64,000 bases of DNA from Tubiluchus corallicola (Eukaryota; Priapulida; Priapulimorpha; Priapulimorphida; Tubiluchidae), in NCBI GenBank assembly GCA_030141605.1, contig JAQGDQ010000200.1:332501-396500 (forward strand), written 5' to 3'. A program made the position numbers and the translations under genes. Below, in pieces: positions 26,459 to 38,486 of the stretch. The stretch's first letter is position 1. Every line of letters begins with the position of its first letter. The notes under the pieces were generated by a model that saw only the letters and a program-made list of their open reading frames with translations, did not search any database and was not told the DNA's origin.

Positions 26459-28538
26459 AATAAACTACTTGCAAGATGTTTAATATTGTTGGACTCATCG
26501 GTATCATCGTCTTCTATATTGTCATCTTGGGGGTGGGCCTGTGGGCGGCCCGAAAATCCAAACAATCCGGCATGGAGGCTGAGAGTGAAAACGTCATGCT
26601 GGCTGGTAGAAATATCGGACTCCTGGTGGGAATCTTTACCATGACTGGTAAGTCTTTTTTACAGATCCACTATAATCCACAGGCAAAAATTATTATGTGT
26701 TATCTTCATGTCATCAGTGTTCGTTTAATCATAGCGTTTGCAGTTATTTTGAACAATGGAATTCTTCTGTTTCCCACTTGCATTTGAGTTTGCTTTAAAA
26801 CTTACTACTGTTATACTTTTAAAAATATCTATAATAATGTGCCTAAATAATCTTGAAAATTAATTGAAAGGGAGTGCGTGCGTGAGTGCGTGTACCAAAG
26901 CAAACTACCAAAGAAGGTAACTACAATAAGAAACGGGGAATTAAAAACACCCTGTCTTTTTCAACTGAAATGTCAACAACATTCAAACTGAAATGTCAAC
27001 TCTCTGTTACATAGAACAACTGCTTCATCAAACATTTTAGTAGCAAGATTCGAAACTGAAACTCTGTGTTTGCTTCTACATTTGTTCTATTATTTCGCCT
27101 CGTCCTTTGAAGATTTTCTAAGCATGCACGGCTGTCTGCAGATGCAAATGCATTTTGTGTTTGTGCAAAAATTAGTCAAATTTGAACTAATTTTCGTGTC
27201 TTACCAGAGACGCAAAATATGATTTGCATTCTTTTGACGCGGGGCATCAAAAGCATTATACTTTGCGTATTATTTTGCTGGTAATTTTTGATACAGCTTA
27301 ACCAAAACCTAGCACTCGACATACTTCATATTTAGCAGTGGCTGTAATTGATTGTGGGGACTTGGATTCTAGCTCTCTCTAAGATGACATCAAGATAACT
27401 CTCGAAGATGAGCCTCTGAATTAGGTCTATTGGCAAAACGATCTTAGTAACTTCTGAATTGCGTATGCGTCCGCCCCAACGAGGTAAACAGTCGGAGAAC
27501 CAATTTTTCTCCCGGTCACCCACCAATTTACTGATCAGGCCTGTGGCTTAAGTTCATACTGTTTCACACTAAGCTCATACTGCTCACGTATTTTCTCCAT
27601 TCTCGGCTAAATATAATTATAATGAATAACCTTTAATTGATGTGAAAGTTTGTTGATGTTATGCTCGTTGGTGAGGTAATGCCATCTATCGACCGAAGCT
27701 TTGACCTCCAAACAGTGATATCTGATGTCGGTCTGGTCCTGTGAACGTAGACAAGGCGAACCGTTAAGAGCGTACCTGCACGTCTGAAAAAACCAGCTTC
27801 ATAATTTACAGAACAATGATTCCTTCACTTATGTCTTCTCCGTTGCATTCAAAGGCTACTCCGCACATATCAGAAGAGGATAGGATTCAATGGACTCGCG
27901 TCAGGTTGTCCGCTCATAGAAACTGGAAAATTGAGGCAGAGACGAAGATATACGCGCGTATGTGACTGTGCGCTGGGTGCTACTGAGGCTGTTCGGATAA
28001 AGAGCACATGCTATCTCACAGTGATAAAGCTGCATTTGTCAGAAACAAGACTGTTTTTAACGATATTAACAAGAAGTCTCTGTATAATATTTTCACTCAC
28101 CAGGACACTAAGCTAGTCAGTAATTTTGTGTCTTATTGTTTCTAGTTATTTTAACTGTTACAAGATATCAATTTGAGCATTGTTCTTGTTGGACTAATTT
28201 CTTCTTTGTTAAGTTCTTACCCTGTGTATTTGTAACCGTTAATCAATAAATTCTAATCTAATCTAATCGAGGAAATTCATCACCCGGTTTCAGTTGGCGT
28301 GTTATAGGGCACAATTTGCATATTCCTTATCAAAATTTAAATTCATCGCTTCCACATCGAAACGCGAAAGTGTCCTTAACCACAGTATTTGCTTTATAGA
28401 AATCTCTCTCAAGTTACATCCTCGCGGTGGGCCCGATTCGAAAAATAAACCCCCAATGGCACGACACTAGATCGAGACCTTTCGTTTGATGTATAGATCG
28501 CCACAAATGATGCCGTCGTCGAAGCTGTAGCCTCGAAT

Positions 28539-28578
<40 letters not shown>

Positions 28579-31500
28579 AGTAGAATTAATATATACGATG
28601 TACATTGCACATCTTCCGTCAAACAGCACTTTTAAGCCCTACAGCAATCTCAACCCAACCATTAAAATACCCATAATTTAATATCGCCGAATGTGAAAAT
28701 CAGAATGTCATTGAAGTTTAAATGAACAAAACCACAATGGTTAAACTTGACATCAAGCTTGTTTGAAAGGAGAAATGGTGAAATAGTTTCGACAAAACTT
28801 GGATTTGAACCTGGGACATTTCGCTGATTCACGCGTACTTCGCAATGTTTGTAGCCAGTTTCTTCAGGAGCATTCCAAAGTTGCATTCCACATTTCTCTG
28901 TTTTGGTTTTTTAGCTCAACAGTTGGATAAAAAGTAAACAAGTCATTCTTATATGCCAACGCAATCACTCAAGATGTATTTAGATTTCTAGTTCTTTATT
29001 CTGCCTTTTTGCCGACTCACATTTAAAGATATTGCATTTGCTGCTCAGATAAAAACACTGCTAAAACATGACACTCTAAACTGCGGCTACGGCGACAGTG
29101 CACAATCTCCATTATTTATTAACTCGTTCCCTTTCAACTCTTTCTTGCTTGCACTCGTGTTACAACATCGAAGCCATTCAAAGCGAGTGCACGTAGGTTA
29201 TTTATTGCCACACTTTTATGCTTCACCTTGGCTAGCATTTTCTTAACCTTATGAAGCCAAGTAAAATTGTGAAACTTTATCAATAAAGGGGTGCAAATTT
29301 ACTGCAATTCCTTGCGAATGTCGCTTAGAATATTTCATGTTTTAAATAATTTATTTGCAACTTATGAGAAGTAGTGGGGATGTGTCATGTCCGGAGATAG
29401 GTGCAGTTGTGAGGCTCAAAGAGCTTCAGAAAGATCAGTTAGAATCTGCCTGCCTCTAATACATTGAACTAAAACTAGAAGGCGTCAATTCAACAGTTGG
29501 ATGCAGAAATACTGATGAGCAAACGCCCCACAGAAATTTCAAAGAACACTCCTATCCAGTCACAGAATTATTTAACAAAGAGCTTCGAAATTTCTTTTCC
29601 AATGTTGTATGTACTTCAGGATTACCTTTACATCCTGATAAGTGATATCTTTTGTTAAAGCCTTAATTTATTTTACTCGATATACCTTTTAAATGGGAAA
29701 TCACTTCATTACAATTCATCTAAAAGATACTGCAAACACTGTCACTTAGGTTTATTGCTTTTGCTATAGTTCTAATGTAAATAAGCCTCTAATTATGCCT
29801 CTAGTCTCTTTAATCAAGCTACTGGCGCACTCCTCCATCTTTGCTTCAAACAAACATCAATAAAACTCCATCAATGAATTGCAAATCATGTCTGAGACGC
29901 AGAGACGTGGTAATACACAGGTGACACAACTCACCTGTCCTTCGTTTCCTGTATTTCTTCTGCGCAAATCGATGTCTTTATATGGCAATGTGCTGAATTG
30001 TTTGTACACCTGTATACGTTCCGGGATTTCTTTGTGAATTTTTACAAGAACATGATCAATACCTCTCCAGGTAAATTATGCTCAGGTAGAACAGTATTAG
30101 CAGGTATCAATCGCAAAAATAAGGTTTCGTTACAACAGTATTGCGTTAGTGATTATAAAGCGCAAAAATTTAGTTCAGGTAAATTCAGTTACTATGGATT
30201 ATTGCACTTCTTGTCTTCAAAGGACCGCACGTTCAATTTAGGTTTAACAGCATAGTATCAGTTAAAAACGCTAAAAGGTTTCATCACATTATCTGTGTTA
30301 CTAAGTTTATTGAAAACGAGCCAGTAAACATAAGAGAATCACTCAGGGTCGGATTAACGCATAAGCAGACTAAGCACGTGCTTAAGGCACCGAAGCTCAG
30401 GGAGCACCAAGTTGCCAAGAAAAATAAATTGAAAACAGATAAAAATTTCAATAAAGCATATTAAAGACCGTAAAAGCTTTACATCGCTCAAAATGTGAGA
30501 TAGAGGGATCAAGAGGGCTACACAAGTATTATTAATTTTTTCTTGCTGTTGGCAGGCATCGTACTTTTTCTTGTAGCTGACTTGTTTAATTAAAATTTCA
30601 TGTTGAAGTCAATAAAGAATGCAAGTTGTACAAATCCTACATAAAGCAATGGTGTTTGTTTTATATAATTTGTGTCACATAATACGAATGCTTTGAGCCG
30701 CGAAATGTATATGCAGTGATAGAACCGGGCATCATGCAGGTGCTTGGTGAGCTTAGGGCACCAACACACCCTGATCCGGTCCTGAGTACCGCTCAAAATT
30801 CTCTGCGTCAAAGTATATCTTAGATAGACTTAGACATCTTAGATATTTTTACAATTAATCATCATGAGTTCTACTAACTTCGCCAGGCATTCTCCTACAA
30901 GTATAGATGGAAATAACTGTAGTAAAATGGCTACAGATTAGAGTGCATTAAATCAGAAAATTAATTAATCTGCCGGTCAAACACAAATTTTCCTTAGAAC
31001 AGATGTTTCTTTCTCACGATTTAGAGATTGCATTTAATTTGAACGAAAGAGTTGAATCACAGATAAAAACTTTGCGGGTGTTCTTTATTTTAGATATGTA
31101 CTGGAGAAAGAACTACATTAGTAATTCAGCCCTTAAAATGAGCATAAGTCGGCAGAGTCTGATACTTGACTAAACTGTTTTATTTCGCAGGTACATCTGA
31201 ATTTAAGAAAAGTCAGCAGTCGTACTTAGCATACTTTCTAGCTATAACTTGTAAGCTTATAAAAATTCTGTTTTCTGTGGATGAATATTTACCATTTACG
31301 ATTTCATTTTCTAACTGAAGTGGCCATTTGCTTTGCCTGTGGTGAACTGTTTAAAAAAGTACACGACCAGTCGCTGAGCTGCAGGCGAGAAGATATTTTG
31401 CTTTAGACTCAAAGAGACCATTTAAACTTTAAGGTTTAAAGTACTAATAATTTAGAAACCAATTATATAAGCGTGCAGGATTAGGTACAAAGACTGAGTT

Positions 31501-34500
31501 ACCATTATTCTTGCATCGTGTCACAAAATGTGTAATTCATTTCAGAGACAGTAATACTTAATTAAATTGATATCTTTCACCTATTGACTAGTGAGTGACT
31601 CCAACAAAACACGATCGAGCAAAGTTATGGCTTTATTGAGGCACAATTCACGGAAAATCAATTCCATTTATATTTCGTTGACGTATTTAGCATCAGAATT
31701 CTGCAGGTGTAAACATAGTATCATTTACAGCGAAATTGCGTGATACCAAAGTGTCACACGGTATATACTTATTGCTGTACAATTTTACACGTTTTCCAGG
31801 AGCGAGTCAAGTAGGATGCATCCACAAATGGTGCTTTGTTTGCGGTAACTCCAATGTACAGGGCGTCGCAATAATTTTCTTGTAAACTTTTTCTCCAATT
31901 TCGACAAGGCAATTCTTTTTATTATTGTATGACTGGAACCCCGTTGCTATGGCGATGACACTAATGTTAGAGATGAGGTGCAAAATCAGCCCGGCGTGAG
32001 GGCCTTTGATCTCCGACTGAATTCAAAACACAACACGGACTAAACAATCTCTCACTACTAACAATGTAGTTTCTCCGAGAAGGTGCAACTCATGGGTAGT
32101 ACAAGATGCCCGACTTGCGACTGGATTGGTCTCTCAAGCTCTTGAGGTCCCTGAAAATGGTAGTAAAATTAGCAAATCCTACTAGTGCAGTAGTTCTTTT
32201 CAGATTTTTGTCTCATTGAACTAAAATAATTGCCCAAGGTTTTAGTTCATTTGTACCAATTTTCAAGCATTTACTTTGATTGTTAAGAAATATAGAAAAT
32301 GTAAAGTGTATAGTGGCTTATGAGACACCCTGTATTTAAAATAAAATACAGTTACGGTTTTAGTTAGAGTTTAAGAAGCACACTCCTTATTTGCATTTTA
32401 AACGAGAACTAGAGCTATGCCTAGCAGTTAAGAATAAAAAACACTTCCATAGAGAAATGGTCTGCGCTCAGAGTAGCAAACTTTCTAAAAACCGTTTAAA
32501 AGATGTAAATAATCATTTATCTTGCAACAGGCATCTGTAAGTAGCCTTGGCTCTTTGTGTTTTTACCAGTAATCTTATAGTTAGTCTTTTTTTCTGTAAA
32601 ATTTTGTTCTATGCTGTATATACGTTTTATATACTGACTTCATATTTTATACTCTCTTATAACTATTTTTAATATTTTTTAAATAAATATTAGGTATTAA
32701 ACAGAAATAATAAATATCATGGTAGATTTTAATGTGGATCCAACTGCTTGTTTGCAAAATTGTTTTTTTTTTCATTTAAAGGCATTATTTACAGGTGCAT
32801 GTTGGACATGCATTACTTTTTAAGCAGTTTTATAAAAAAAAACTAGACGTTGTTGACTATCCTAATACCTTGCTACCTTATAAAACCTTTTAAATGCGTA
32901 TGTACGTAGATGAATGGTGAGCCTGCAATGTCACGTTTTTTGTAGTAACATTTTGTCTTATAGTAAGGCTCCGTCCAAACTGTTAAAATATCTTGCAAAA
33001 ACATACAAAAGCTTAAAGGATATTAAAATACAGCAAACTGCTGTTATGAAACCCCTATTTGTTTAAGTTCGTATGATAATATGATATAGGGGCTGTAGCC
33101 TGTGATATCAAAATTAAAACTGTGGGCCTAATATTCAAAATTTAAATTACATTTTACCTGGCGAACCAGTATAACATAACCAAGCCTATAGAGACAGAGA
33201 ACGGAAAGAAACATATCAGAGATTCATTATCAAGAAAACCTGACTTATGTAACAAATTCGTTCAGAGAATAGGCACTTCAAAATCAATAAAAAACAAACT
33301 AATGCCAATTAGGCTTGTCTTTTCGTCACTAATGATTTCATAATTCACTGCCTGATTGCTCTCCTAGGAGCAATTCGTCTTGCTTTATGGTGTAACTTTG
33401 ACAGTACAGCGACATATTTTGTGTTAGTTTTATGAGTATACTATTCTAACGTATCAACTACTATAGTAACTTCTAGCAAAGAAATTTTTTGAAAGCATTA
33501 TAATACGTTTGCTGCTGTTTCCTATAGTTTGTGAAAGAATTGTGTCTTACCTCCATAAAGTGCAAAAGTTTGTCTTAGTTCACTTAGTGCCGTCATCAAT
33601 ATGGATACGGATACATATACACCATAAATGGCTGTTATTAATTTCCATCTACATAATTGAAATCTCGCAGGACACGTTTCTCAATATTTGACAGAAATTT
33701 GATTTTCTGCTTCGCGCAGATTTGTCTTAGATCTCTAATAATATCATCAGAATTTCCAAAGCGACACCAACGAGGAAATACTAAACAAACAACTAGACAA
33801 GCAGACCTCAAGGTATCCGCACCATCATTAATGAAAAATTCTGATGCATATTGGTGAAAACCCTGTCAAATTACATTATATAACTGATCACGCGTCTTTG
33901 TTTATTTGCTTCTACGGACTTGACAGTCACTCTTGATTTCAGCGCTTTCAGGTCGAAAAATAAAATGAGCAGAATATGTCAAAAACAATCATTTTTACGT
34001 CAAATGCGACTAAATTACATGTTTTGATTATTTTCAAGATACAGTGATAATACAAATTGACAGTAGCCCATTCGCTTTGACTTTTGACCTTTTAATTTTA
34101 GATATGGCAAAGTTTCCATGCTGTTTTGCTCATTTTGTACATTTCTAGCTGGTGCCTCTCAAGTTTGACTGCATTTCAGACACTTATAAGCTACGTCTGT
34201 CGTAGACAAATGGGTAAACGGAGTTAGAGACAGACACATCTTGTGTCTCCGTTATAAATCATTTCATTTTTTTGCTGTTTCAGCTACTTGGGTTGGAGGT
34301 GGTTACATTAACGGAGCAGCAGAAGTTGTCTACACGTCTGGGATTGTTGCGTGTCAAGCTCCTATTGGCTATTCAGTCAGTCTCCTACTTGGTAAATTTG
34401 TAATCATTCTCGATCAACACTTTCTCAAAAAGTTGTATAGATGAATTACTTGTTACCACCAAGTTACCAACTTATCAATAAATAATTACCGACTCGCTTA

Positions 34501-37500
34501 CCGACCGATAACCTGACTTTGAACTGCCTGACTAGTACCTCGTTAACCCACTAACAGACTGGCTGATTGACTTTTTAGCTGGTTAAGAAAATATATAAGC
34601 CTTAAATATGCCTTAATTTTCAGGTGGCTGCTTATTTGCAAATAAAATGCGAAGTAAAGGCTACGTCACCATGCTGGATCCGTTTCAACGAAAATATGGG
34701 GAGAGGATGGGAGGGTTACTCTTCCTACCCGCTTTACTGGGCGAAGTCTTTTGGTCTGCTGCAATATTAGCTGCTCTTGGTGAGTATTATCCTAAAGTTC
34801 TTTATTTGTATTCCACCTTTTTGCTATATTTGCATATTCTTTCTATACAATTTTGTATTATTTTCCTCTTTCTATCTCTCCCTCGCTCTCTCTCCGCTCT
34901 TTCTCACACACACACATACCTTTTGTCTCGCGCTTTACTGCTTCTGTGTTTGATTAGACACAATAACCAACTCTTTTTCTTGTGCTGGTTGGAATGAATT
35001 GAGGTAATAACAGTAAGACCAAAGAAACAAACAGAACGTTATATAACGAGAACGCCTGCGACATACTGCTTCACCATTCTCCTTTTCTCTCTGTGACATT
35101 ATCTTTCTCTCAATACACAATGAAAACGTTCTTTTTTTCTTTCTTCTCATATTTTTTCATCATTTTGTTGCTTTCTTATTAACTAAGTTAATATGTCGCA
35201 GGAGTTCTCGTCATATAATGTCTTTTTGTTTTTTATTCTTACTGTTATTAGCTCAATTCATCTCTCTACCAGTACTCTGAGAAAAAGAGTTAGTTATTGT
35301 GCCTAGTGGGCATGATTAACTGATTGTTCATTCTAGGGTTGAATGTCCTTCAGGAAATCTTGTAGAAGATCATGATGACAAACATTTTAATAGTTGAGCA
35401 TATCATACATCGATTCTTATATTTCAGGTGCCACAATAAGTGTGATAATGGATCTGCCTGAAACTGTGTCCATTGTTATATCTGCGTTGATCGCAATTTT
35501 CTATACGTTGTTTGGAGGACTTTATTCTGTTGCTTACACAGACGTGGTGCAACTATTCTGTATATTTATCGGTTTGGTAAGTCTCCCCTTCCCTCCACCT
35601 GTTCCCCCTCTCTCTTTCTCTCTCTCGCTCTCTCTCTCTCTTTCTCTTTCACTCTTTCTCTATCTCTCTGTTCCTTATTTTATTTCTCTTAATTTCTTAT
35701 CCATTACACAGACGTGGTGCAACGGCAGCTATTTTGTATAATCTGTATATTTGTTGGTTTGGTAAGTTTCCATTTCTCCCCTCCTTTCCTTCCCTCTCTC
35801 TCCCTCTGCTTCTCTCCCTTTCTCTTCTGTCTCTCTACCTCTTTTTCTCCCTCTCTCTCTCAATTCTTTTTCTTATTTTTCTGAGTCTCTTTCGCTTTTT
35901 AATTCGTTTTCACTTCCTTCTTTTTTCGCCAAACCTTGCTCGTTTTAGATTTCTATTTTTCTTTCTACTCCTCTCGCTTCTTTTCCTATTTTTACCCTTT
36001 TATCTCAGTATGTTAATCTGTAAAATGTAATAGAAAATATTATGTGTGCTTCATCATCAGAGAATACTGTATTCCATACAGCTGCTTTGGCATTAAATGA
36101 CGATGCTTTCCATGATGGTTTTTTCAAAGCAAAAAAAATAATGATTATTTTAATCATTTGTTCTTGCACTGCATTTGCGGCGCAACTGTGCAATAACACG
36201 TTTCTTTTCTTAAGATCTTAAAAACTGATCAGTATTATTCCTTTTGTTCCAGTGGTTGTGTGTTCCGTTCGCCATGACTCACCCAGCTGTAGAACCCCTC
36301 AGCAACACTACGTCTTTGTGGATAGGCACTATAGCCAAAGAAGATACCTGGGTTTATTTGGATCAGTTTCTTTTACTCATCTTTGGTGGCATTCCATGGC
36401 AGGTACATACACATTTTATACTGTAAAACATATGCACTCTGGAACAGTCATTTAGTTTACTTTGACGCTTTGCGTAATTAGCTTATGTCTGTTCCGCTAA
36501 TTAGTGATGGTTTATTAGCCATAACAAAATGTCATTGTAAACTAGTTCAAAGCGAATTTTTAATGCATTCTAAAAAATTAAATAACATCATAAATTACAA
36601 ATAGGCAATATGAAGACATAAGACAGGAATAATATGAACCGCATCTTGGAAAACTGCCAAGGAATGAATATGTTACTATGAATTACTTACTGATTGTTGT
36701 TGGCAACATTCCAACAAGGACGTTAAAGAAAATACATTTCTTGTTGGAGTAAAATACGTTACTAAAAGCCTATTCATTGTAGTTTTTTGGTGCTTTTCCA
36801 CCATACCAGAATCTTGTCCTTGTGCCCTGGTGAAATTGGAGGTCATTCAGTATGTATTTAAATAAAAAGAGTTAGTTTTTTAACCCCACGGCACAAGTGG
36901 GATAATCGTGGATATGTGGATACGTACACGTATGTTCATATGTGACTTACAATATGTTTTACCGCCGATTTTTTAGGTTTATTTTCAACGAGTCTTGTCT
37001 GCCAAAAGCCCAGCTCGCGCTCAAGCTCTGTCCTACATTGCTGCCCTCGGTTGCATCATTATGGCTGTACCGCCAGCGTTCATTGGTGCCATTGCAGCAT
37101 CTACAGGTACAGTCAAAATTTAAAACCATAACTACCTAATCAGTAACCATTAATTAAAATCATTTTAATAAAAAACTGTTCTGTATAAAACACAATTATG
37201 GGTTTATAATGAGGCAGATAACCTTAAAGGCGCCTATTATTTTTAAAATAATTTATGCCACGTTGTCGGTTAAATTAATTAACGTCCTGTGCCAGCAGCT
37301 TTGCTATGTTGAATAACAAAGTGTAGAACACTAATCTCTGATACATTCGCACATTGTCTTATGTATGCGATAGATTGAGAACTAAAGGCTGCTTTCATTT
37401 CAGATTGGAACCAGACAAAATATGGTCATGTCCCTGAGAACCCAGAACTGATTCTCCCTATAGTATTACAATATCTCACCCCAGTGTGGGTATCGTTCAT

Positions 37501-38486
37501 TGGCTTAGGCGCTGTTTCGGCTGCTGTGATGTCATCGTCTGATTCTTCCATATTAGGAGCTAGTTCCATGTTTGCACGCAACATATATAAACTTATTTTT
37601 AGGCAAAATGTAAGTAAATATGTCCGCAATTTGAAATTTTCCAGACGTTGCTTAAGAAAATTTCTTGAAATCACTGATAGTATTGTGAAAGATTTTTCCT
37701 CGAGGCTTGATACATAGTTTACATGTGTTTGATGTTTTATCATAAGACCTTTACAACTGAGCTGACAAAATAATTTATGTTATAGTTGTTGTTGTCCTTG
37801 TCTAATAGTTCTTTTCTCACCGTTTCTAGGCATCAGAAAAAGAAATTTTGTGGGTGATGAGATTTGGCATTTTTGGTGTGGGTGCCATGGCAACGGCGAT
37901 GGGGATCACCATCAAGACTATTTACGGTCTTTGGTTTCTCTGTGCTGATTTAGTGTACGTCATTCTCTTTCCTCAGTTGCTTGCGGTCATCTACATGGAC
38001 TTCTCAAATACGTATGGCTCATTGTTAGCATACATCGTTGGTATGCTTCTTCGTATTGGAGGAGGGGAACCAATCATTCATCTGAAGCCATTCATTGAGT
38101 ATCCCGGTTACGAAAAAGGAAAACAGGTGTTCCCGTTTCGGACTCTGTCCATGTTGATGACGCTGACCACGACCGTGTTGGTCTCGCTACTGACTAAACA
38201 CTTGTTTGAATCCGGGTCACTAGCGCCCAAGTGGGACATATTCCACTGCGTGACGAACATTCCAGAGGACAAGATAGAAATAGGTAATGTGGAAAGTAGT
38301 AACGAGCTCACGGTCATGAATACCAAGATGGCGCCAACGTACGAGGCGACCACAGAGGATCCGCAGGTTCTCTTAAATGGGAAGTTAAACCCGGCGCTCG
38401 ATCTCTCCAGAGAGGATCTGTTGAAGTCGAATAACACTCCTCCCCCGCCATACAATAGTTTGAGAGATCCGCCGATAACCCATTAG
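26459..38486 (+). CDS. SLC5A7: High-affinity choline transporter, 8 coding exons
   Basis: Sodium- and chloride-dependent high-affinity choline transporter (CHT1, SLC5 family), the plasma and vesicle membrane protein that takes up choline for acetylcholine synthesis at cholinergic nerve endings. Coding exons: 26476-26647, 34284-34391, 34624-34779, 35428-35576, 36253-36402, 36977-37106, 37404-37609 and 37830-38486. All introns are GT-AG and the phases join to 1728 nt, 575 residues plus TAG; human CHT1 is 580. Family motifs seen in the translation: [12 protein letters not shown] (residues 58-69), [27 protein letters not shown] (242-245), NQT sequon (291-293), [12 protein letters not shown] (328-339, the sodium-site helix) and [11 protein letters not shown]. 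The start ATG follows a splice acceptor (AG at 26457-26458) and 17 nt of leader, so the 5' UTR continues in an unseen upstream exon. Exon spacing and sequence leave little doubt about identity. Confidence 0.96.
26476..26647 (+). CDS. SLC5A7: Choline transporter coding exon 1
   Basis: Encodes residues 1-57 and the first base of codon 58: first membrane helix ([19 protein letters not shown]), a short charged loop, and the GGRNIG-like segment [10 protein letters not shown] before TMT. The ATG has A at -3. The donor reads ACTG|GTAAGT. The exon begins at 26459 if the 17 nt of 5' UTR are counted. Confidence 0.94.
27511..27557 (-). repeat. 5S-rRNA-like SINE fragment
   Basis: On the minus strand this reads TGAACTTAAGCC, then GGCCTGATCAGTAAATTGG, then TGGGTGACCGGG. 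It aligns by eye with the internal promoter part of 5S rRNA (GAAGCTAAGC, GGGCCTGGTTAGTACTTGG, ATGGGTGACCGCC). It is diverged and incomplete, so it is read as a 5S-derived SINE remnant rather than a 5S gene. The body may continue to about 27330. Confidence 0.5.
27900..28268 (+). mobile_element. Possible LINE 3' end with TCTAA tail
   Basis: The segment ends AATAAATTCTAATCTAATC, a short (TCTAA)n tail of the sort found at some LINE 3' ends. Upstream a frame from about 27990 reads through [20 protein letters not shown] to a TAG near 28137. No reverse transcriptase motif is recognisable, so the call rests on the tail. It lies in choline transporter intron 1. Confidence 0.35.
28541..28576. repeat. 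(TA)n microsatellite
   Basis: About 18 TA units in choline transporter intron 1. Confidence 0.9.
30345..30786. mobile_element. hAT-like MITE in choline transporter intron 1
   Basis: The left end CAGGGTCGGATTAACGCATA pairs imperfectly with the reverse complement of the right end, CAGGACCGGATCAGGG. Subterminal GCACGTGCTTAAGGCACC and its counterpart near 30740 (GGTGCTTGGTGAGC...GGCACC) extend the inverted structure. Length is about 440 bp. No transposase frame was recognised. Confidence 0.5.
34284..34391 (+). CDS. SLC5A7: Choline transporter coding exon 2
   Basis: Residues 58-93 and the first base of codon 94. It contains [14 protein letters not shown] and [14 protein letters not shown], both near-diagnostic for CHT. 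The acceptor is TTTCAG|CTACTT and the donor CTTG|GTAAAT. It is separated from exon 1 by a 7.6 kb intron. Confidence 0.95.
34624..34779 (+). CDS. SLC5A7: Choline transporter coding exon 3
   Basis: Residues 94-145 and the first base of codon 146: [31 protein letters not shown] and [11 protein letters not shown]. The acceptor is TTTTCAG|GTGGCT and the donor CTTG|GTGAGT. Confidence 0.95.
35428..35576 (+). CDS. SLC5A7: Choline transporter coding exon 4
   Basis: Residues 146-195: [20 protein letters not shown], then [20 protein letters not shown], ending FIGL at phase 0. The acceptor is TTTCAG|GTGCC and the donor TTTG|GTAAGT. The 3' end of this exon, with its donor, is duplicated about 170-185 bp downstream (35703-35770). 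Confidence 0.95.
35581..36005. repeat. Polypyrimidine-rich choline transporter intron 4
   Basis: CT-rich sequence (CTCTCTTT and similar) occupies most of 35581-35700 and 35775-36005, on either side of the duplicated exon end. Open frames here are artefacts. Confidence 0.8.
35703..35770 (+). repeat. Duplicated 3' end of choline transporter exon 4 within intron 4
   Basis: This copy repeats the last ~50 bases of exon 4 and its GTAAGT donor, with a 15 bp insertion after GTGGTGCAAC. It stays open in the same frame as the parent (YTDVVQ, then RQ, then [11 protein letters not shown]). A pyrimidine-rich stretch ending TTACACAG precedes it, so it has acceptor- and donor-like edges (35712-35761, 50 nt). 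Using that exon would shift the transporter frame, so it is most likely an inert tandem duplication. Confidence 0.8.
36253..36402 (+). CDS. SLC5A7: Choline transporter coding exon 5
   Basis: Residues 196-245: [20 protein letters not shown], a loop with an NTT sequon (213-215), then [16 protein letters not shown]. The acceptor is TTCCAG|TGGTTG and the donor GGCAG|GTACAT. The IPWQ tryptophan corresponds to a conserved CHT aromatic position. Confidence 0.95.
36977..37106 (+). CDS. SLC5A7: Choline transporter coding exon 6
   Basis: Residues 246-288 and the first base of codon 289: [20 protein letters not shown] followed by a helix ([20 protein letters not shown]). The acceptor is TTTTTAG|GTTTAT and the donor ACAG|GTACAG. 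Confidence 0.95.
37404..37609 (+). CDS. SLC5A7: Choline transporter coding exon 7
   Basis: Residues 289-357: DWNQT, with the glycosylation sequon conserved in CHT1, then [30 protein letters not shown] and [16 protein letters not shown]. The acceptor is TTTCAG|ATTGG and the donor AAAT|GTAAGT, phase 0. Confidence 0.95.
37830..38486 (+). CDS. SLC5A7: Choline transporter coding exon 8 and stop
   Basis: Residues 358-575: the last helices ([67 protein letters not shown]) and a cytoplasmic tail of about 80 residues. The tail has an acidic dileucine-type motif DPQVLL (534-539) and, near the end, PPPPY (561-565) overlapping YNSL (565-568). Stop TAG at 38484-38486. Confidence 0.95.
   Translation, partial: ASEKEILWVMRFGIFGVGAMATAMGITIKTIYGLWFLCADLVYVILFPQLLAVIYMDFSNTYGSLLAYIVGMLLRIGGGEPIIHLKPFIEYPGYEKGKQVFPFRTLSMLMTLTTTVLVSLLTKHLFESGSLAPKWDIFHCVTNIPEDKIEIGNVESSNELTVMNTKMAPTYEATTEDPQVLLNGKLNPALDLSREDLLKSNNTPPPPYNSLRDPPITH

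Larger units (their letters stand above)
26648..34283 (+). other. Choline transporter intron 1
   Basis: 7.6 kb GT-AG intron carrying the 5S-like fragment, the possible LINE end, a (TA)n tract and the 440 bp MITE. No other exons were recognised. Confidence 0.85.

Noticed and set aside
27502-27562. Functional 5S rRNA gene
   Set aside because: Only about 45 diverged bases match, with no 5' half and no terminator; treated as a SINE fragment.
37426-38455. Minus-strand frames of 105 and 115 codons
   Set aside because: They are shadows of choline transporter exons 7 and 8.
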